A stretch of 64,000 nucleotides of DNA, from the NCBI RefSeq assembly GCF_000169175.1, contig NZ_AAWS01000014.1:124001-188000 (forward strand). Direction: 5' to 3'. The position numbers were made by a program, and so were the translations under genes. The notes under the pieces were generated by a model. The model did not search any database. It saw only the letters and a list, made by a program, of their open reading frames with translations, and was not told the origin of the DNA. This document shows positions 9,661 to 17,654 of the stretch, piece after piece. The stretch comes from Microscilla marina ATCC 23134 (GTDB taxonomy: Bacteria > Bacteroidota > Bacteroidia > Cytophagales > Microscillaceae). Numbering within the stretch: position 1 is the first letter of the stretch; each line of letters opens with the position of its first letter.

Positions 9661-10152
9661 TTAAGCGTTTAAAGGTTCGTTGTTGTTTTGGTTATTTTCA
9701 TCGGGTCTTTGGTAAAGCCTCAACTCTTCAAATAACTTGTCGTGTTTCTCTTCTAGCTGGTCATAGTCTTGGCGAAGGTCTTTGTAACGTACTTCAAGTT
9801 CACCTGTGAGTATCTGTTTGATAATGGTATCGCACCACACCGCAAAATCAGGATTTATCCATCGGGCAAACAATACCACCAAATCAGGGTGGAAGTAAGT
9901 ACCTTGAGTGATCCCTGCTTTTGAGTGATCACTTTTTGAAAAGTTGCCTTTAAAGGTTTTTACTACATCACTGTAGCCCAAGCAATGGTACTTACAAAAT
10001 GCTTTTACATATTCGGTAAAATACTTTGATTTGATAAAGTTATCCAGCCTTTTAGCTTTCATTACTTTTATGGTTTGGGTAGCATTTATCCAGCCGTCGG
10101 GTGTAAACACTATTTCTTTGCCCAAGAAGGTTTTTTGTAGTTGGTTGTTCAT
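9661..10152 (-). CDS. KilA-N domain protein
   Basis: The 163-residue protein matches the KilA-N domain of phage and large DNA virus proteins: VFTPDGWINATQTIKVMKAKRLDNFIKSK near the start, then GTYFHPDLVVLFARWINPDFAVWCDTIIKQIL at about residues 93-125. The C-terminal 40 residues form a predicted coiled coil (RQDYDQLEEKHDKLFEELRLYQ). KilA-N is generally thought to bind DNA. The gene heads a three-gene reverse operon and diverges from an XRE repressor 211 bases away, an arrangement like a phage immunity or regulatory switch. No other phage gene is nearby, so this is a small domesticated or mobile cassette rather than a prophage. Confidence 0.88.
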   Translation of the reverse strand: MNNQLQKTFLGKEIVFTPDGWINATQTIKVMKAKRLDNFIKSKYFTEYVKAFCKYHCLGYSDVVKTFKGNFSKSDHSKAGITQGTYFHPDLVVLFARWINPDFAVWCDTIIKQILTGELEVRYKDLRQDYDQLEEKHDKLFEELRLYQRPDENNQNNNEPLNA

Positions 10153-10363
10153 CGATAGTATTTTTATTTTTTTGATGAATAGATGTGTAGAACATCATTA
10201 ATTTCAGAGATATGATTTTCGTCAATCATTGCTATATTTGTATTGAGTGTATATTTTTAGTATAAGCTTGGTACAAATATATACTATTTTAGGTTTAAAA
10301 ATACTATAAAGGTTTTTATTTTTACTAAATCGGTTGTTTTAGGCTGAAAAAAGTAATTAAGGT

Positions 10364-10786
10364 ATGCTAGAAGAAGTAGCTAAAAGAATAACGTCTGCAA
10401 GAAAAAGTTTAGGACTGGGGCAAAAAGAACTGGAAAGAGAGCTTAATCTCTCTAAGGGTACTATAACAAAAATAGAAAACCTTACAAGAAAGATAGACTC
10501 TCATACGCTAATAGCTTTGTATGATAGGTTTTATGTATCGCCTAACTATATACTTTTGGGCTTGGGCGAGATGATATTAGAACAAGGTAGCAGTAATCAG
10601 GGCTGTGAGAATGTTAAAAGTAAAACTCTTGCCCATCTTTCAGCTTACATTGAAAGGCTTTTAGAGGATATTTCAACTATAAAAGAAGAGAGAGACGGGT
10701 ATAAGAAAGCCTTGGCAAAAATATATGACAATACAGAAAAGGGAGATTCAAGTGTCTCTTCGGAGGGTAAAAGTGGCATTGCTTGA
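10364..10786 (+). CDS. XRE family helix-turn-helix transcriptional regulator
   Basis: A 140-residue protein with an N-terminal lambda-repressor-like HTH (residues 5-62: RITSARKSLGLGQKELERELNLSKGTITKIENLTRKID) and a C-terminal coiled-coil region (AYIERLLEDISTIKEERDGYKKAL) likely used for dimerisation. It is transcribed away from the KilA-N operon and probably controls it from the 210-base AT-rich spacer between them. The 3' end overlaps the reverse-strand TPR gene by 39 bases in a tail-to-tail arrangement, so the two can interfere with each other's transcription. Confidence 0.9.
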   Translation: MLEEVAKRITSARKSLGLGQKELERELNLSKGTITKIENLTRKIDSHTLIALYDRFYVSPNYILLGLGEMILEQGSSNQGCENVKSKTLAHLSAYIERLLEDISTIKEERDGYKKALAKIYDNTEKGDSSVSSEGKSGIA

Positions 10787-12034
10787 TATCCAATCACAAA
10801 CCTGTTTGGCTTTTTCATCTTCAGTAAGCTCATTTTCTTGCTCTAGAGTGCCATCCTTTTTTGCAGTATGAACCACTTTCAAGCTTCTTATTTTAACTAT
10901 ATTTTGACCTATATTTTCTGAACTTAACAATTGTAATTGTTCTCTTTTCTTTGCTTTAGTTTTGTGCCTTGCAAAAATAATGAGCACAATAACTAATAAA
11001 AACACCATTGATAGGAAACCCGCCAACCTTAGAGTAGCCACTGTTTGTAGGTGTTGTTTTGCCGAAATAGCTCTTTGATCAAACTCCAACTGTAGTAGGT
11101 TCCTTTTATGAAATAATTCTTTCCTTGATTTCACGTAAAACAACTGATCTTCTTTTATAATCTCCCTTAAGTTGTTATCGAGCAAATCATTTATCTTTTG
11201 ACACACCAAGCTAAGTTCACTCAGTTTTTTCTGCTTAAAAAACAATATGCCTTTAGTTTTCAAAAGCAATGCTTTATTATATAAGCTACCGCTATTTATA
11301 CTTTCTGCTAACCTTAAATATTTTTCCGCTAGATTGGAATTATTACTCTTAAGGTAGCATTGCGCTAAATGCAACGACACATTACATCTATCTTCATTTT
11401 TATTTCTAAGTTTTTGTGACTTTTTATAATAGAGCACAGCATCATCATACCGACCAAACATCTCGTTTGTTTTTGCAATAGTAAAAAAGTGATTGGCTTT
11501 AAGTATCTTATTGTTTTTTATTGTTAGTATTTTGCTGTATGCTTTATCTAAGTAAGCAAACGAAGAATCAGGTTTGTTGATATTGGCATAAGCTTTACCG
11601 ATTGTAGTATACACAGCATATAAATAATTGGCATGAAAACCACTATTAACCACCTCCTGACCCAATCGTATAGCTTCGTAAGGCTTGTTTAAACTCATGC
11701 AATTATTAGCAATATTGACTTGAACATATGCTTGCCAGGCCTTATCTTGTGTGTTAATAGATAAGTTGTAAAATTTATTACTTTTGTTATACTCCTTGCT
11801 TATCCTATAAATGTGCCCTAGCAAAAAACTAGCTTTTCTTTTTTCTTTATTATTAGCCGCTATATTAAAAGCGTTAAAAGCAACTATCTTTGCGCTATCA
11901 ATGTCATTATTCTGCACAAGAGGCAAGGCTTTTAGGTACAATTTATTAAAAGCACTTTTTTCTGTATTTTTTTGACTAAAAGTCACTACGGTTGCATTCA
12001 ACAGCAACAGCAAGGTTAAAGTTATGATTCTCAT
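10748..12034 (-). CDS. Membrane-anchored TPR protein without an output domain
   Basis: A 428-residue protein, using the ATG at 12034 because it opens a clean signal peptide (MRIITLTLLLLLNATVVTFS); the frame extends further upstream without a better start. Helical repeats of TPR type fill residues 20-320. One transmembrane segment follows (FLSMVFLLVIVLIIFARHK, about residues 336-354), then a 70-residue basic cytoplasmic tail ending WISSNATFTLRRDT. Bacteroidota proteins of this shape usually carry a LuxR-type HTH or a kinase after the membrane segment; neither is present here. The start is 113 bases from the divergent Gly-Gly-leader peptide, so they may share a control region. Function unknown. 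Confidence 0.8.
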   Translation of the reverse strand: MRIITLTLLLLLNATVVTFSQKNTEKSAFNKLYLKALPLVQNNDIDSAKIVAFNAFNIAANNKEKRKASFLLGHIYRISKEYNKSNKFYNLSINTQDKAWQAYVQVNIANNCMSLNKPYEAIRLGQEVVNSGFHANYLYAVYTTIGKAYANINKPDSSFAYLDKAYSKILTIKNNKILKANHFFTIAKTNEMFGRYDDAVLYYKKSQKLRNKNEDRCNVSLHLAQCYLKSNNSNLAEKYLRLAESINSGSLYNKALLLKTKGILFFKQKKLSELSLVCQKINDLLDNNLREIIKEDQLFYVKSRKELFHKRNLLQLEFDQRAISAKQHLQTVATLRLAGFLSMVFLLVIVLIIFARHKTKAKKREQLQLLSSENIGQNIVKIRSLKVVHTAKKDGTLEQENELTEDEKAKQVCDWISSNATFTLRRDT

Positions 12035-12068
12035 TTTTTTCTCTAAGCTTCGTATAATATAATTTAGA

Positions 12069-12101
12069 TTGACTATTCCTTTGATCACTTTTATATCTTT
12101 G
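12069..12101 (+). promoter_or_regulatory. Bacteroidota-type promoter for the Gly-Gly peptide gene
   Basis: A TAnnTTTG -7 element (TATCTTTG, 12094-12101) lies 46 bases before the peptide's ATG, with a TTG at 12069-12071 spaced 22 bases upstream. This matches the -33/-7 architecture of Bacteroidota housekeeping promoters, with a spacer at the long end. It would give a leader of about 40 bases. Confidence 0.5.
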
Positions 12102-12147
12102 GATAGTGTACTAATTACCCAAATAATAACTTATAAATTTCAATATT

Positions 12148-12327
12148 ATGTTTAGGTTCAAAAATAAGTCATTTTTTATCAACAACAATCATTTGAGCAA
12201 AAATCAAATGAAAAACATAAAAGGTGGCAACTGTTGTGAAAATGGTGGCACGCCGCCACCACCACCAGCTGCTGCCAGAAGTACTACTCCGTTAGTAGCA
12301 AATCTAAAACCTCGTAAAAAAAGTTAA
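12148..12327 (+). CDS. Gly-Gly-leader peptide: candidate RiPP/bacteriocin or signal precursor
   Basis: This 59-residue frame has an N-terminal leader ending in LSKNQMKNIKGG (residues 16-27), the double-glycine leader form typical of Bacteroidota natural-product precursors cut by C39-type peptidase/ABC exporters. Cleavage after Gly27 would release a 32-residue core that begins NCCENGG, runs through five prolines (36-40) and AAARSTT, and ends with the basic tail KPRKKS. The adjacent Cys29-Cys30 pair could form a disulfide or be modified. A candidate promoter lies just upstream and an inverted repeat downstream. No exporter or lanthipeptide-type enzyme is adjacent. The nearest possible modifying enzyme is the radical SAM protein 2 kb away, with no evidence linking them. 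Confidence 0.72.
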   Translation: MFRFKNKSFFINNNHLSKNQMKNIKGGNCCENGGTPPPPPAAARSTTPLVANLKPRKKS

Positions 12328-12766
12328 ATTAAAACACCCCTTACGTACGATGCTTTTGACACCAAAAAATGACCTTTTAACTAACAAATTCATAAGCCAC
12401 TGAAAATAAGCATACAATGAATTTGTTAGTTGCTTATAGGGTGTACCTAGAACCTTACACCTAGTCCCTAGCACCTTGTAAGGACATCCACTTCTTAAAC
12501 ATCGAAGAGTTTTTTAAAAGCGCATTTGAGGCATTGCAATAAACAAACGGTGTTATTGTAGGGATACCTTTGTGGTTGCCCAGCCTAAAATGTATCGATA
12601 AAACGATCGTTAGATAGACCTGGGCTATCGACTTAAGCATTAAAAAAGACAAACGGGTGCGCCATCTGCGACAAGCTAAAGCTAATGACTAACAGCTAAA
12701 GGCTTTAAATACTTGTTTTTTCTTTTGTAGCCTTGTATTTTCCCTTTCGTTTAAAATTGAAGATGG
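12328..12766. repeat. Spacer with 15-bp inverted repeat after the Gly-Gly peptide
   Basis: A perfect 15-bp inverted repeat, AACTAACAAATTCAT at 12379-12393 and its complement at 12417-12431, is separated by 23 bases; it could be a terminator without a T-run or a processed hairpin. Further on, 12448-12480 holds a CTAGAACCTTACACCTAG-type string related to low-complexity spacers elsewhere. A reverse frame at 12461-12652 shows no family resemblance and is not called. Confidence 0.5.
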
Positions 12767-14104
12767 ATGAGCGATTTTGACCAAATACTACAGAACTATG
12801 TGCGTCAGATTCTCAAAATTCAGCAAGAACGTGCCGAAGCTCCTTTGCAAACCGAAGAGTTGAAACGTATTGCCGAAAATCTGGGGTTGAGTGAAAACGA
12901 CTGGCAACATATACAAAGCACGTTTGATGCTTCGCTTGCCCGTGGTAAAAGTTTTGTGCAATACAAAAGCTGGGACAATGCCATAAAAGAGCTACAGCTT
13001 GCCGTAAAAATTAACCCCGCTCACGCCGATGCGCTTTACCACCTGGCAGTGGCATATTGGCAACGCAACCGCAAGAAGGGCAAAAAAACTGACATGAAAC
13101 AGGCCGAAGCGTATGCACGTCGTTGTGTGCAGGCAGACTATGCCCATGATGCCGCCCTGCGTTTGATTAGTCGGCTCGAAAAACAAAAAACACCCAAAAC
13201 CAGCAAGCAAAGCATACTATTGGTTGCCTTGGTATTGCTTACTACCCTGGGGGTGTCGGGGTATATTATATGGGACATGAGCCGCGATAAGATGCCCATA
13301 AATAAATTGCCTGTGCATGCTACACCACCTCCCCCCAAGCCCAAAAACACCGAACCTGTGATTGTAAAAAAAACAGATAACCGCAATGTGATTGATTTGC
13401 CTGTGGTGTTGCACAATGGCAATGACAATGCCACTGGGTTGGCGCTCGACCTGGAGAGCTCGTTGTATCGCCGGGGGGATTATGAAATGTTGTATCAGCT
13501 CAGGGGGAGCATTCAAAGCAAAGTGTTTGAGGTGTCGCAGCTTACCCTGCGGCTAAAGCTGGTTGACCGAAACGGAGAGGTGAAGTTTGAAAAAGACTTT
13601 GAGGTGTTAAACGCAGACAAAGATGTGCCTATACGCCCCAACGATTATATTCCTTTTGCTAAGATATTCAGACAACAAACCTTTCCCCCTCATTTTAAAG
13701 ATGCCTTGCTAAGTGTAGTGAAAATTTCTAAAACATCGCCGGAAGGCAAATATGAACCTGCCAAACTGGTGCCCCTGCAGTGGGAACAGTCGCCTCCGGT
13801 GGGCATCAATATAGAGGTAAGGCAACGCGAAGAAACTATGATACCCAACAGCGACAAGTTTTCGCATGATTTTATACTTGAGGTGAAAAACACAGGAACG
13901 CTTACCATTAAAAGTTTAAAAGTAGATGTGCGTTGGTTTAACGACAAAGACAAGTTGGCGCACAACGAAGAAATGACCTTGGTAGCGCCTGGCAACGCCA
14001 TGTTGAAACCACAGCAAACGCGCTTGAAAAAGGGGGAGTTTATGGTAGGGCTCAAAAAAGCCAACTACAAAGATTTTGACTTGATTATACTGGAAATAAA
14101 GTAG
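12767..14104 (+). CDS. TPR-containing single-pass membrane protein
   Basis: A 445-residue protein with no signal peptide. A short helical N-terminus (MSDFDQILQNYVRQILKIQQE) is followed by TPR-like repeats at about residues 40-140 (KSWDNAIKELQLAVKINPAHADALYHLAVAYWQRN). One membrane span lies at about 148-167 (ILLVALVLLTTLGVSGYIIWDM). The C-terminal 270 residues, presumably periplasmic, are beta-rich with a proline-rich hinge (HATPPPPKPKN) and possibly two tandem sandwich domains. The overall shape resembles J-domain-like or TPR scaffolds of gliding bacteria, but I cannot name a family. It is a single-gene unit between spacers. Confidence 0.75.
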   Translation: MSDFDQILQNYVRQILKIQQERAEAPLQTEELKRIAENLGLSENDWQHIQSTFDASLARGKSFVQYKSWDNAIKELQLAVKINPAHADALYHLAVAYWQRNRKKGKKTDMKQAEAYARRCVQADYAHDAALRLISRLEKQKTPKTSKQSILLVALVLLTTLGVSGYIIWDMSRDKMPINKLPVHATPPPPKPKNTEPVIVKKTDNRNVIDLPVVLHNGNDNATGLALDLESSLYRRGDYEMLYQLRGSIQSKVFEVSQLTLRLKLVDRNGEVKFEKDFEVLNADKDVPIRPNDYIPFAKIFRQQTFPPHFKDALLSVVKISKTSPEGKYEPAKLVPLQWEQSPPVGINIEVRQREETMIPNSDKFSHDFILEVKNTGTLTIKSLKVDVRWFNDKDKLAHNEEMTLVAPGNAMLKPQQTRLKKGEFMVGLKKANYKDFDLIILEIK

Positions 14105-14185
14105 GGAATTACGAATAATTCAAATTATTTTAGTGTGGCTAAACTACTCCCTGCTCATTGTGCAGTTTAACCACACCTATATATG

Positions 14186-15232
14186 CTACCTTACAGTAGC
14201 AAGCTTAAGGTCTTGAAAGTAATCCCTTATTTCTTGCGAATGAGGATAAGCTACGCCTATGCAACCCCCAAAATCGGGGTGGGTTTTGGCTGCCATCAGT
14301 TGATCTATTACCTCTTGGTTCCATTGTATGGTGTGGTTGGGTTGTATTTTGCCTACCTTAAGAGTAAGGTTTACCGGGCACACATATACGTCGGGGTATA
14401 CCACCCCAAACAAATACTCACCGGCTACACAATTGCCTACCTCTGCCGGAAACCCCATTACTTCTACCCCCCAGTTGCCAAAGTCTTCGCTTACGCTTAA
14501 TTGCACATTACCTTCGTATTCGTCATACACTTTTTTCATGAGTTGATAGCAAGCAATGGTATCTTCTTTGGTGAGGCGTAAATGCTCATAAATGCCTTGT
14601 TTATCGGCAAACCTATTCAAACGTATTACATCTGCCTCTAGTGCTTCACAATGGGCAAAGTAGCTTTTAAGGTGTTGCTCGGTCATGTTGGCGCGGCTAA
14701 TCGTAAAAGTGAGAATTACCTTAAACTTCCAGTGGCGTTTTGCCGAAAATTCTTTAATACGTGCTGTAGCTTTTTTTACGACCGAGGGTTGGGTCAGTCC
14801 CTTAAAATCTTTGGATTTATCTTCAGTACCATGGCTAGTCATAATAATGGTTTTTACATTATTGTCTATGCACAAATCCAGCAACTCTTCGTAGTTGTCT
14901 TGCAGCAAAGGTCTGCCGCTCGACCAGGCAGCATTGCCCATGTACCAGTCATCGTTGTCTTTAAAAATGTTTGATCTTAGGTATTTGCCGTTTTCGGCAA
15001 AGCTATCAGATACTATAGGAACCACCTTAAACCCATGGTGTTCAAGTCCTTTGATAATGACTTCGGCTTCTTCTGGTGTTTGTTTAAAATGGTTGAGGTG
15101 TGGTTTGTCGAGCCAACAAAACTCACACTTTGCTTTGCAGGTGTTTTTGCCAATGCGGGTATCTACAAAATATTGTAATTCAATTTTCGAGTGGTCTAAA
15201 TGATCATCAAAAATAATAGGAAGCTTACTCAT
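14186..15232 (-). CDS. Radical SAM enzyme coupled to a PLP-dependent enzyme
   Basis: The 348-residue protein has the radical SAM cluster motif CKAKCEFC (Cys32, Cys36, Cys39), which binds a [4Fe-4S] cluster that splits S-adenosylmethionine. Further cysteines near the C-terminus (EVGNCVAGEY, DVYVCPVN, GGCIGVAY) could hold an auxiliary cluster, as in SPASM/twitch-type enzymes. Its start codon overlaps the stop of the upstream aminotransferase-fold gene by four bases (ATGA), so translation is coupled and the products probably act in one pathway. The substrate is unknown. A peptide-modifying role is possible because SPASM-like enzymes often act on peptides, but no precursor is adjacent. Confidence 0.85.
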   Translation of the reverse strand: MSKLPIIFDDHLDHSKIELQYFVDTRIGKNTCKAKCEFCWLDKPHLNHFKQTPEEAEVIIKGLEHHGFKVVPIVSDSFAENGKYLRSNIFKDNDDWYMGNAAWSSGRPLLQDNYEELLDLCIDNNVKTIIMTSHGTEDKSKDFKGLTQPSVVKKATARIKEFSAKRHWKFKVILTFTISRANMTEQHLKSYFAHCEALEADVIRLNRFADKQGIYEHLRLTKEDTIACYQLMKKVYDEYEGNVQLSVSEDFGNWGVEVMGFPAEVGNCVAGEYLFGVVYPDVYVCPVNLTLKVGKIQPNHTIQWNQEVIDQLMAAKTHPDFGGCIGVAYPHSQEIRDYFQDLKLATVR

Positions 15233-16356
15233 GCTAAAATTAATAAGTGATTAAGTATATGTACAAATTGCTCTAGTGCCGCTTGGGGGGTGTCATACGC
15301 AGGCGATAGCCTGGTATAGCCGTGCCAGTGTGCATAGGCAATGTCGTGTTGATCTAAAAATTGTTCGATGGTAGCAGTAGGTATTTCGGGGTGCTTGAAC
15401 GATAAAATACCAGCTGTTTGTGTTTTTTCTGGTGGTTGTTGACCTGTATACATGGTACAGCCAGCGTTGCGCAAAGCGCCAAACAAAAAGCTAATGTCAG
15501 CATAAGCTTTTGCCTCAATTTTTTGGGTAGACACCTGGTTCAGGTGTTTGATAGCGGCATGTACGCCTGCAATAGAAGATATATTGAGCGAACTATACTC
15601 AAACCGGGCTGCTCCAGGTTTAAAGTCAAAAGGCAGTGTGGCAGGGTCAGACTCTGACTGTTGCATAGCGCCTGCCCCCACATATGCTGGTTTGAGCTGA
15701 GGCATCAGCTCTTCAGAGCAATACAAAAAACCAGCCCCTACCGGACCTCTGAGCCATTTCCAGCTGCAGGTAGTCAATGCCGATACTTTGGCTTTTTTTA
15801 CATCGATATTTAGTAAGCCGGCACTTTGGGCAGCATCTACAAAAAACAATATGCCTTGTTGGGCGCATAACTCACCTATAGCGTTGATGTCTGCTCTAAA
15901 CCCTGACAAGTACCCTACATGACTAAGCGCGACCAAGCGGGTTTTAGGGGTGATTGCTTTTGCAATATCCTCTACAGTATACTTGCCCTGTTGAGTAGGT
16001 ATGCGTACAATCTCTACTCCTTGTGCTACCAGGTTTAGCCAGGGGTAAACATTGGAAGGAAACTCATTATCGGGAATTAAAATACAGTCGCCCTTACGCC
16101 ATTGTATGCCTTGCGCTACAATGTTTACACCGTGTGTGGTGTTGTCAGTAATGGCGGTTTCGTGAGGGTGGCAGCCAAGCAAGGTGGCTACCTGATGGCG
16201 CAATGAAGGGATGAGCCTGGCGGCCTCTTGTTTGATGCCTGCTTTACCTTGGTATTGCTGGGCCATGATGGTGGTTTGCATGGCGTGGGCTGCCTGGGGC
16301 AATAGCCTGGATACGCCAGCAGTGTCTAGGTAGACTTTATGGATGAAGCTATTCAT
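15229..16356 (-). CDS. Class V aminotransferase-fold PLP enzyme (cysteine desulfurase/isopenicillin epimerase type)
   Basis: This 375-residue protein belongs to fold-type I class V PLP enzymes. The cofactor lysine is Lys200 in SWKWLRGPVGAGF, and Asp174 in FFVDAAQSAG should contact the pyridine nitrogen. TDNTTHGVN near residue 70 and the 50-residue C-terminal small domain are also typical. Sequence flavour is closer to isopenicillin-N epimerase-like members than to IscS, and the usual mobile active-site cysteine loop of a sulfur donor is not obvious. It is the first gene of a two-gene operon with the radical SAM enzyme. A small-molecule or peptide modification pathway is inferred. Confidence 0.88.
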   Translation of the reverse strand: MNSFIHKVYLDTAGVSRLLPQAAHAMQTTIMAQQYQGKAGIKQEAARLIPSLRHQVATLLGCHPHETAITDNTTHGVNIVAQGIQWRKGDCILIPDNEFPSNVYPWLNLVAQGVEIVRIPTQQGKYTVEDIAKAITPKTRLVALSHVGYLSGFRADINAIGELCAQQGILFFVDAAQSAGLLNIDVKKAKVSALTTCSWKWLRGPVGAGFLYCSEELMPQLKPAYVGAGAMQQSESDPATLPFDFKPGAARFEYSSLNISSIAGVHAAIKHLNQVSTQKIEAKAYADISFLFGALRNAGCTMYTGQQPPEKTQTAGILSFKHPEIPTATIEQFLDQHDIAYAHWHGYTRLSPAYDTPQAALEQFVHILNHLLILA

Positions 16357-16970
16357 TGTATTGGGTTAATATAATGGGTATTTTAAGCAGAAATTAATGA
16401 CTTTATGTGATGAAAAAACAACGCTTTGTTTTTGTGTAGCCACTTCTGGGTAAGCGGATGTTATAAGTTTTGTAATGAGATAAAGGGTAATCATTTAAAG
16501 TATTTCTATCAAAAGTAATATTTATTCTCTATTTAAATATTTTGGTGTAGGGCGGCTGGTTGGAGCGAGCGCTGCACCAATTATTTTTTTTGGTGTAATG
16601 TTATTTAAAAATGTGTATTTTAAGTCTTTTTGTCTCGCAAAGTAATAGATAAATAATTAATAGTACTACCTATGCAATGATAAAAAACAGAATAAATAAC
16701 ATACAATAATTAAAAAATCATAATTATTTAAGTAAACAATGGTATTTAGCCCAACAAAAATAATTAGAATGCGTGTGTACAACTATTGACCTCTATTATC
16801 TTTATTCAGTTAATTATGCAACATTTACCTACCCACTTAAGCCCAATTAAAATGATATAAGATCCGGACAGCAAGAGGTTTACTGTGCATTTTATGCCTC
16901 ATTTTCTGTGTTTTAACCAGAAAAAATTACAGAAAAAAACAACAAAAAATCATTCACCAAAATTTTTATC
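16357..16970. other. 614-bp AT-rich divergent spacer
   Basis: No gene is visible between the divergent PLP enzyme and STAS-like genes. The centre is extremely AT-rich (16620-16760) and interrupted by a short GC-rich patch at 16548-16578 containing GGAGCGAGCGCTGCACC, which is partly self-complementary. Promoters for both flanking genes must lie here; I could not assign them reliably. Confidence 0.4.
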
Positions 16971-17399
16971 ATGATGTTACAAGAATTATTTAACTCAGAT
17001 TTTTGCACAATAAGTTTTAATAAATCTCAGCAAAATATTCAGATCGCCTGGCAAACCCCACCTGTAGCTATAGAAAATCAGGATTTTAAAGACTCGCTCT
17101 CGCAACTTGTCTTGGTTATTGAAGCCTATCAACCTGTAAGTTTAATTATTAATGCTGAATACTTTAATTTTACAATAGAGCCTGAGCTTCAGGAGTGGTA
17201 CCAACAAAATATTATCACAAAGTATTTAGAGGCAAACATTAAAAAAATCGGAATTATTAAGCCACAAGATTTTGTGACGGGCTTATCTATGGAACAGATG
17301 TTCAAGGCGGTGGTGTCGTCTGGTAAAATCAGTCTGAGTTTTTTTAATGATATAGATGCTGTCAATGACTGGCTCAATGAGCAAGAAATTGCTGCCTAA
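16971..17399 (+). CDS. STAS/SpoIIAA-like protein
   Basis: A 142-residue soluble protein that reads like a SpoIIAA-like/STAS fold: short alternating beta strands and helices, ISFNKSQQNIQIAWQTPP, then FKDSLSQLVLVIEAYQPVSLIINAEYFNFTI, an EWYQQNI helix and a late strand IKKIGIIKPQDF followed by the terminal helix DAVNDWL. Such proteins in Cytophagales often act as phospho-regulated or lipid-binding switches, but this member has no proven role. It is followed by a hairpin terminator and stands alone. Family assignment rests on pattern only. Confidence 0.6.
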   Translation: MMLQELFNSDFCTISFNKSQQNIQIAWQTPPVAIENQDFKDSLSQLVLVIEAYQPVSLIINAEYFNFTIEPELQEWYQQNIITKYLEANIKKIGIIKPQDFVTGLSMEQMFKAVVSSGKISLSFFNDIDAVNDWLNEQEIAA

Positions 17400-17456
17400 C
17401 AATTGCTTGTCAATTGGTATTTTGAGGGCAAAGTACACCAATAAAAATATTTAATG

Positions 17457-17492
17457 ACCTTTGGTAGTTTGAATACGATCAAAGGTTTTTTT
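17457..17492 (+). terminator. Terminator after the STAS-like gene
   Basis: Seven-base stem ACCTTTG (17457-17463) with CAAAGGT (17480-17486), a 16-base loop and a run of T. It lies 58 bases downstream of the stop. Confidence 0.7.
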
Positions 17493-17621
17493 GTGGGCTA
17501 AATTCTAATAATTGCAAAAAAATATTAAATGTAACTACTTGTTTATGAGTTGGTTATATTTTTTTCTGAAAGTGTGAGTAGTTTAAAGTAAGAATAGAGT
17601 GTCAAAACTGAAATAAATTAT

Positions 17622-17629
17622 TATATTTG
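17622..17629 (+). promoter_or_regulatory. Candidate -7 promoter element
   Basis: TATATTTG, an exact TAnnTTTG match, ends 25 bases before the ATG of the Uma2-like gene. No clear -33 TTTG is seen at the right spacing. Confidence 0.4.
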
Positions 17630-17654
17630 CATATATAATAAAAATGATAGCAAT

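Noticed and set aside
8613-10786. Complete prophage
   Set aside because: Only KilA-N and an XRE regulator are phage-like; no capsid, tail, integrase or attachment site is seen.
12461-12652. Reverse 63-codon frame in the spacer before the TPR gene
   Set aside because: No recognisable family and it lies in repeat-bearing DNA; could be a relic but cannot be supported.
12148-16356. RiPP cluster joining the GG peptide to the radical SAM enzyme
   Set aside because: The genes are 2 kb apart, with an unrelated TPR gene between and opposite orientation; no shared operon, so only mentioned as a remote possibility.
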